Source of the DNA: G965116155 sp965116155
GTDB lineage: Bacteria; Bdellovibrionota; Bdellovibrionia; Bdellovibrionales; UBA1609
Assembly: GCA_965116155.1 (NCBI GenBank)
Contig: OZ220488.1
Location: 1,426,001-1,490,000 of the forward strand
Reading direction: 5' to 3'
Length of the DNA stretch: 64,000 nt
Shown here: piece after piece, positions 62,476 to 64,000 of the stretch
How positions within the stretch are numbered: position 1 is the stretch's first letter
Layout of the letters: each line of letters starts with the position of its first letter
Position numbers and translations under genes: made by a program
Notes under the pieces: generated by a model
What the model was told of the DNA's origin: nothing
What the model saw: only the letters and a program-made list of their open reading frames with translations
The model's database searches: none

Positions 62476-63630
62476 GTGCCCAGTATGTGCCAAAAATATT
62501 TCGATTACAATGCCACAACGCCCCCCAGCGCTGCAGCCTTAGAATGGACTGCGCAAAACTTAAACTCTTGGGGCAATCCCAGTGCCGCCCATGCACAGGG
62601 TCAAAGCGCTAGGGCGCTTTTATTGCGCGCGCGTGAGCAGGTGGCAGAGCTGCTTGGAGCCAAAAACAGCGAGGTGTTTTTTACTGCCTCAGCCACTGAG
62701 GCCAATAATTGGGTGTTAAGCCGCTGTATGCCTAAAAAATCCAGTTGCCAGCCCAGCATTATAGCGTCACAGGTCGAGCATCCCAGTGTGCTAAAGTGCC
62801 TGGAGCAAGGGCAAAAACAAGGCCGCGCCAAGATCCATTGGGTGCCCCTTAAAAAGGGCCAAATGGACTTGGGGCAGTTTGAGTGCATGCTACAAAAGCA
62901 CAGGCCGCACCTGGTTAGTATAATGAGCGCGCATAACGAGACGGGCGTGCTGTTTGATATAACGACGCTTTGCCAAATGGCTCACGAGCATGGGGCGTGG
63001 TTCCACTGCGATGCGGTGCAGTCTTTGGGCAAGGTGCCTATGAATCTCAAGGCATGGGGGGTGGATTTTGCTTCTTTTTCGGCGCATAAGTTTTATGCTT
63101 TTCCAGGGGCGGGGGTTTTGTATAAGCGCGAAGGCGTAGAGCTGGAGCCTATGCTTACAGGGGGCGGGCAAGAGCGCGGTTTAAGAAGCGGCACCGAAAA
63201 CTGGCTCGCCATAGGGGCTATGGGAGCCACCTGCGCCAAGCACGGGGCCGAAATTGCGTCGCAACAAGCGCGCTTGGAAAAATTGCGCACTTTTTTAGAG
63301 AGTGCAGTGTTAAGTATTTTTCCTCAAGCTTATGTGGTGGGGGCCCATGCGCCGCGATTGCCCAATACGGCTCAAATATGTTTGCCCGGTGTGCATGCTG
63401 AGAGCTTGGTTATGGCGCTAGATTTAGAGGGGTTTAAAATCAGTGCTGGTGCGGCTTGTGCATCGGGCAAAATGCGGGCCTACTCGAGCCTTGAAAATTT
63501 TGGAGTACCTGTGCAAGATATTGATTCTTGTGTGCGTATTAGCTTAGGCTGGGGCAGCAACAAACACGCTCTGCTGGCTTTGCTAGAAAAACTGGAGCAA
63601 CTAAAAACCCGCTTTGTAAAAAAGGGCTAG
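62476..63630 (+). CDS. Cysteine desulfurase (NifS/IscS family)
   Basis: PLP enzyme giving sulfur from cysteine for Fe-S clusters or tRNA thiolation. YFDYNATTPPS, ASATEANNW, SAHNETGVL, HCDAVQSLGKVP, PLP lysine FSAHKFYAFPG (Lys about 205) and catalytic Cys SAGAACASG (about 328). Start GTG 62476 or ATG 62485. Three bases before mnmA, so it probably feeds sulfur to MnmA for 2-thiouridine; this is inferred from context. Confidence 0.93.
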   Translation: MPSMCQKYFDYNATTPPSAAALEWTAQNLNSWGNPSAAHAQGQSARALLLRAREQVAELLGAKNSEVFFTASATEANNWVLSRCMPKKSSCQPSIIASQVEHPSVLKCLEQGQKQGRAKIHWVPLKKGQMDLGQFECMLQKHRPHLVSIMSAHNETGVLFDITTLCQMAHEHGAWFHCDAVQSLGKVPMNLKAWGVDFASFSAHKFYAFPGAGVLYKREGVELEPMLTGGGQERGLRSGTENWLAIGAMGATCAKHGAEIASQQARLEKLRTFLESAVLSIFPQAYVVGAHAPRLPNTAQICLPGVHAESLVMALDLEGFKISAGAACASGKMRAYSSLENFGVPVQDIDSCVRISLGWGSNKHALLALLEKLEQLKTRFVKKG

Positions 63631-63633
63631 AGC

Positions 63634-64000
63634 ATGCTGAAAAAAAAAGTACTAGTCGCTATGAGCGGGGGAGTGGATAGCTCTATGGCTGCGGCCTTGC
63701 TTTTAGAGCAGGGCTATGAGGTGGTCGGGGTTTGCATGCATGTGTGGGACTACAGCAGCTGCAACCTTGAAAGCGGCAAGGGCAGTTGTTGCTCTACCTT
63801 GGATGTAGAGGATGCGCGTAAAGTGTGCGCGCATCTTAAGGTGCCGTTTTATGTTTCGAACTGTGAGGCCAAATTTAAAACCCATGTCATAGATCCTTTT
63901 ATAAAGGACTACCTTAGTGGGCGCACGCCTATTGCTTGTACCAATTGCAATACGTACTTAAAGTTTCATCACTTGTATGAAAAAATGCAGCATCTGGGCT
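63634..64000 (+). CDS. mnmA: tRNA-specific 2-thiouridylase MnmA (5' part)
   Basis: ATG at 63634; open to the window edge. PP-loop motif VLVAMSGGVDSSMAAALL, GVCMHVWDYSSC, then CSTLDVEDARKVCAHL and TPIACTNCNTYLKF (catalytic Cys region CxxC) are the MnmA/TrmU N-terminal signatures. It thiolates wobble U34 of tRNA-Lys, -Glu and -Gln; tRNA-Gln (TTG) in this window is a likely substrate. Confidence 0.95.
   Translation, partial: MLKKKVLVAMSGGVDSSMAAALLLEQGYEVVGVCMHVWDYSSCNLESGKGSCCSTLDVEDARKVCAHLKVPFYVSNCEAKFKTHVIDPFIKDYLSGRTPIACTNCNTYLKFHHLYEKMQHLG

Overview
The window reads as a chromosome segment of a Gram-negative, probably proteobacterial organism. The evidence is BamB- and BamD-like proteins, several lipoproteins and beta-barrel-like proteins, a Fis homologue, and a standard secE-nusG-rplKAJL-rpoBC cluster. 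RNase Y, many exported ankyrin proteins and TPR proteins suggest a delta-type or Bdellovibrio-like lineage, possibly host-associated; this placement is inference. No rRNA, phage or CRISPR array is visible.

Layout. 1-9954: a frameshifted outer-membrane protein gene and frameshifted dnaB, fis, ftsK, a trypsin-like protease, a BCCT transporter and a MerP/MerT-like metal module. 10417-25888: a TrmH-type methyltransferase, three tRNAs, the ribosomal protein/RNA polymerase operon, then a TPR protein and BamB. 25939-30374: an accessory island with a type II restriction-modification pair between two copies of a small lipoprotein gene (the second broken), a MITE-like insertion, and an Rpn-type nuclease. 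30562-41405: guaA, rny, a large ankyrin protein, tRNA-Ala, hpt-guaC, a BamD-like protein and a TPR protein. 41764-49828: tRNA-Arg, a sodium/solute symporter, two ankyrin proteins, an outer-membrane protein, a lipoprotein and a secreted EEP-family phosphodiesterase. 49924-64000: pdxJ-valS-folA, an ankyrin protein, a large acidic cysteine-repeat lipoprotein, a zinc metallopeptidase lipoprotein, an orphan FlgG-core protein, a lytic transglycosylase, glmM, a cysteine desulfurase and the start of mnmA.

The most unusual content is a dense set of interspersed palindromic elements, named here A, B and C. Family A (about 20 termini) carries AGAGYRCTAG / CTAGYRCTCT ends. Its stem sequences differ from copy to copy but stay self-complementary. 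It sits at gene 3' ends, and in at least 12 genes the stop codon or last codons lie inside the element. Family B (about 115-130 bp; TTTTATGCTTACGCA end) inserts into family A stems; one filled site and one empty site are both in this window. Family C (CTGAAGYATGTTC ends) inserted with an 8-bp target duplication and also abuts a tRNA. One family A copy is flanked by an 8-bp duplication of a gene's Shine-Dalgarno sequence. Together they look like active or recently active non-autonomous hairpin elements that colonise the 3' ends of transcription units.
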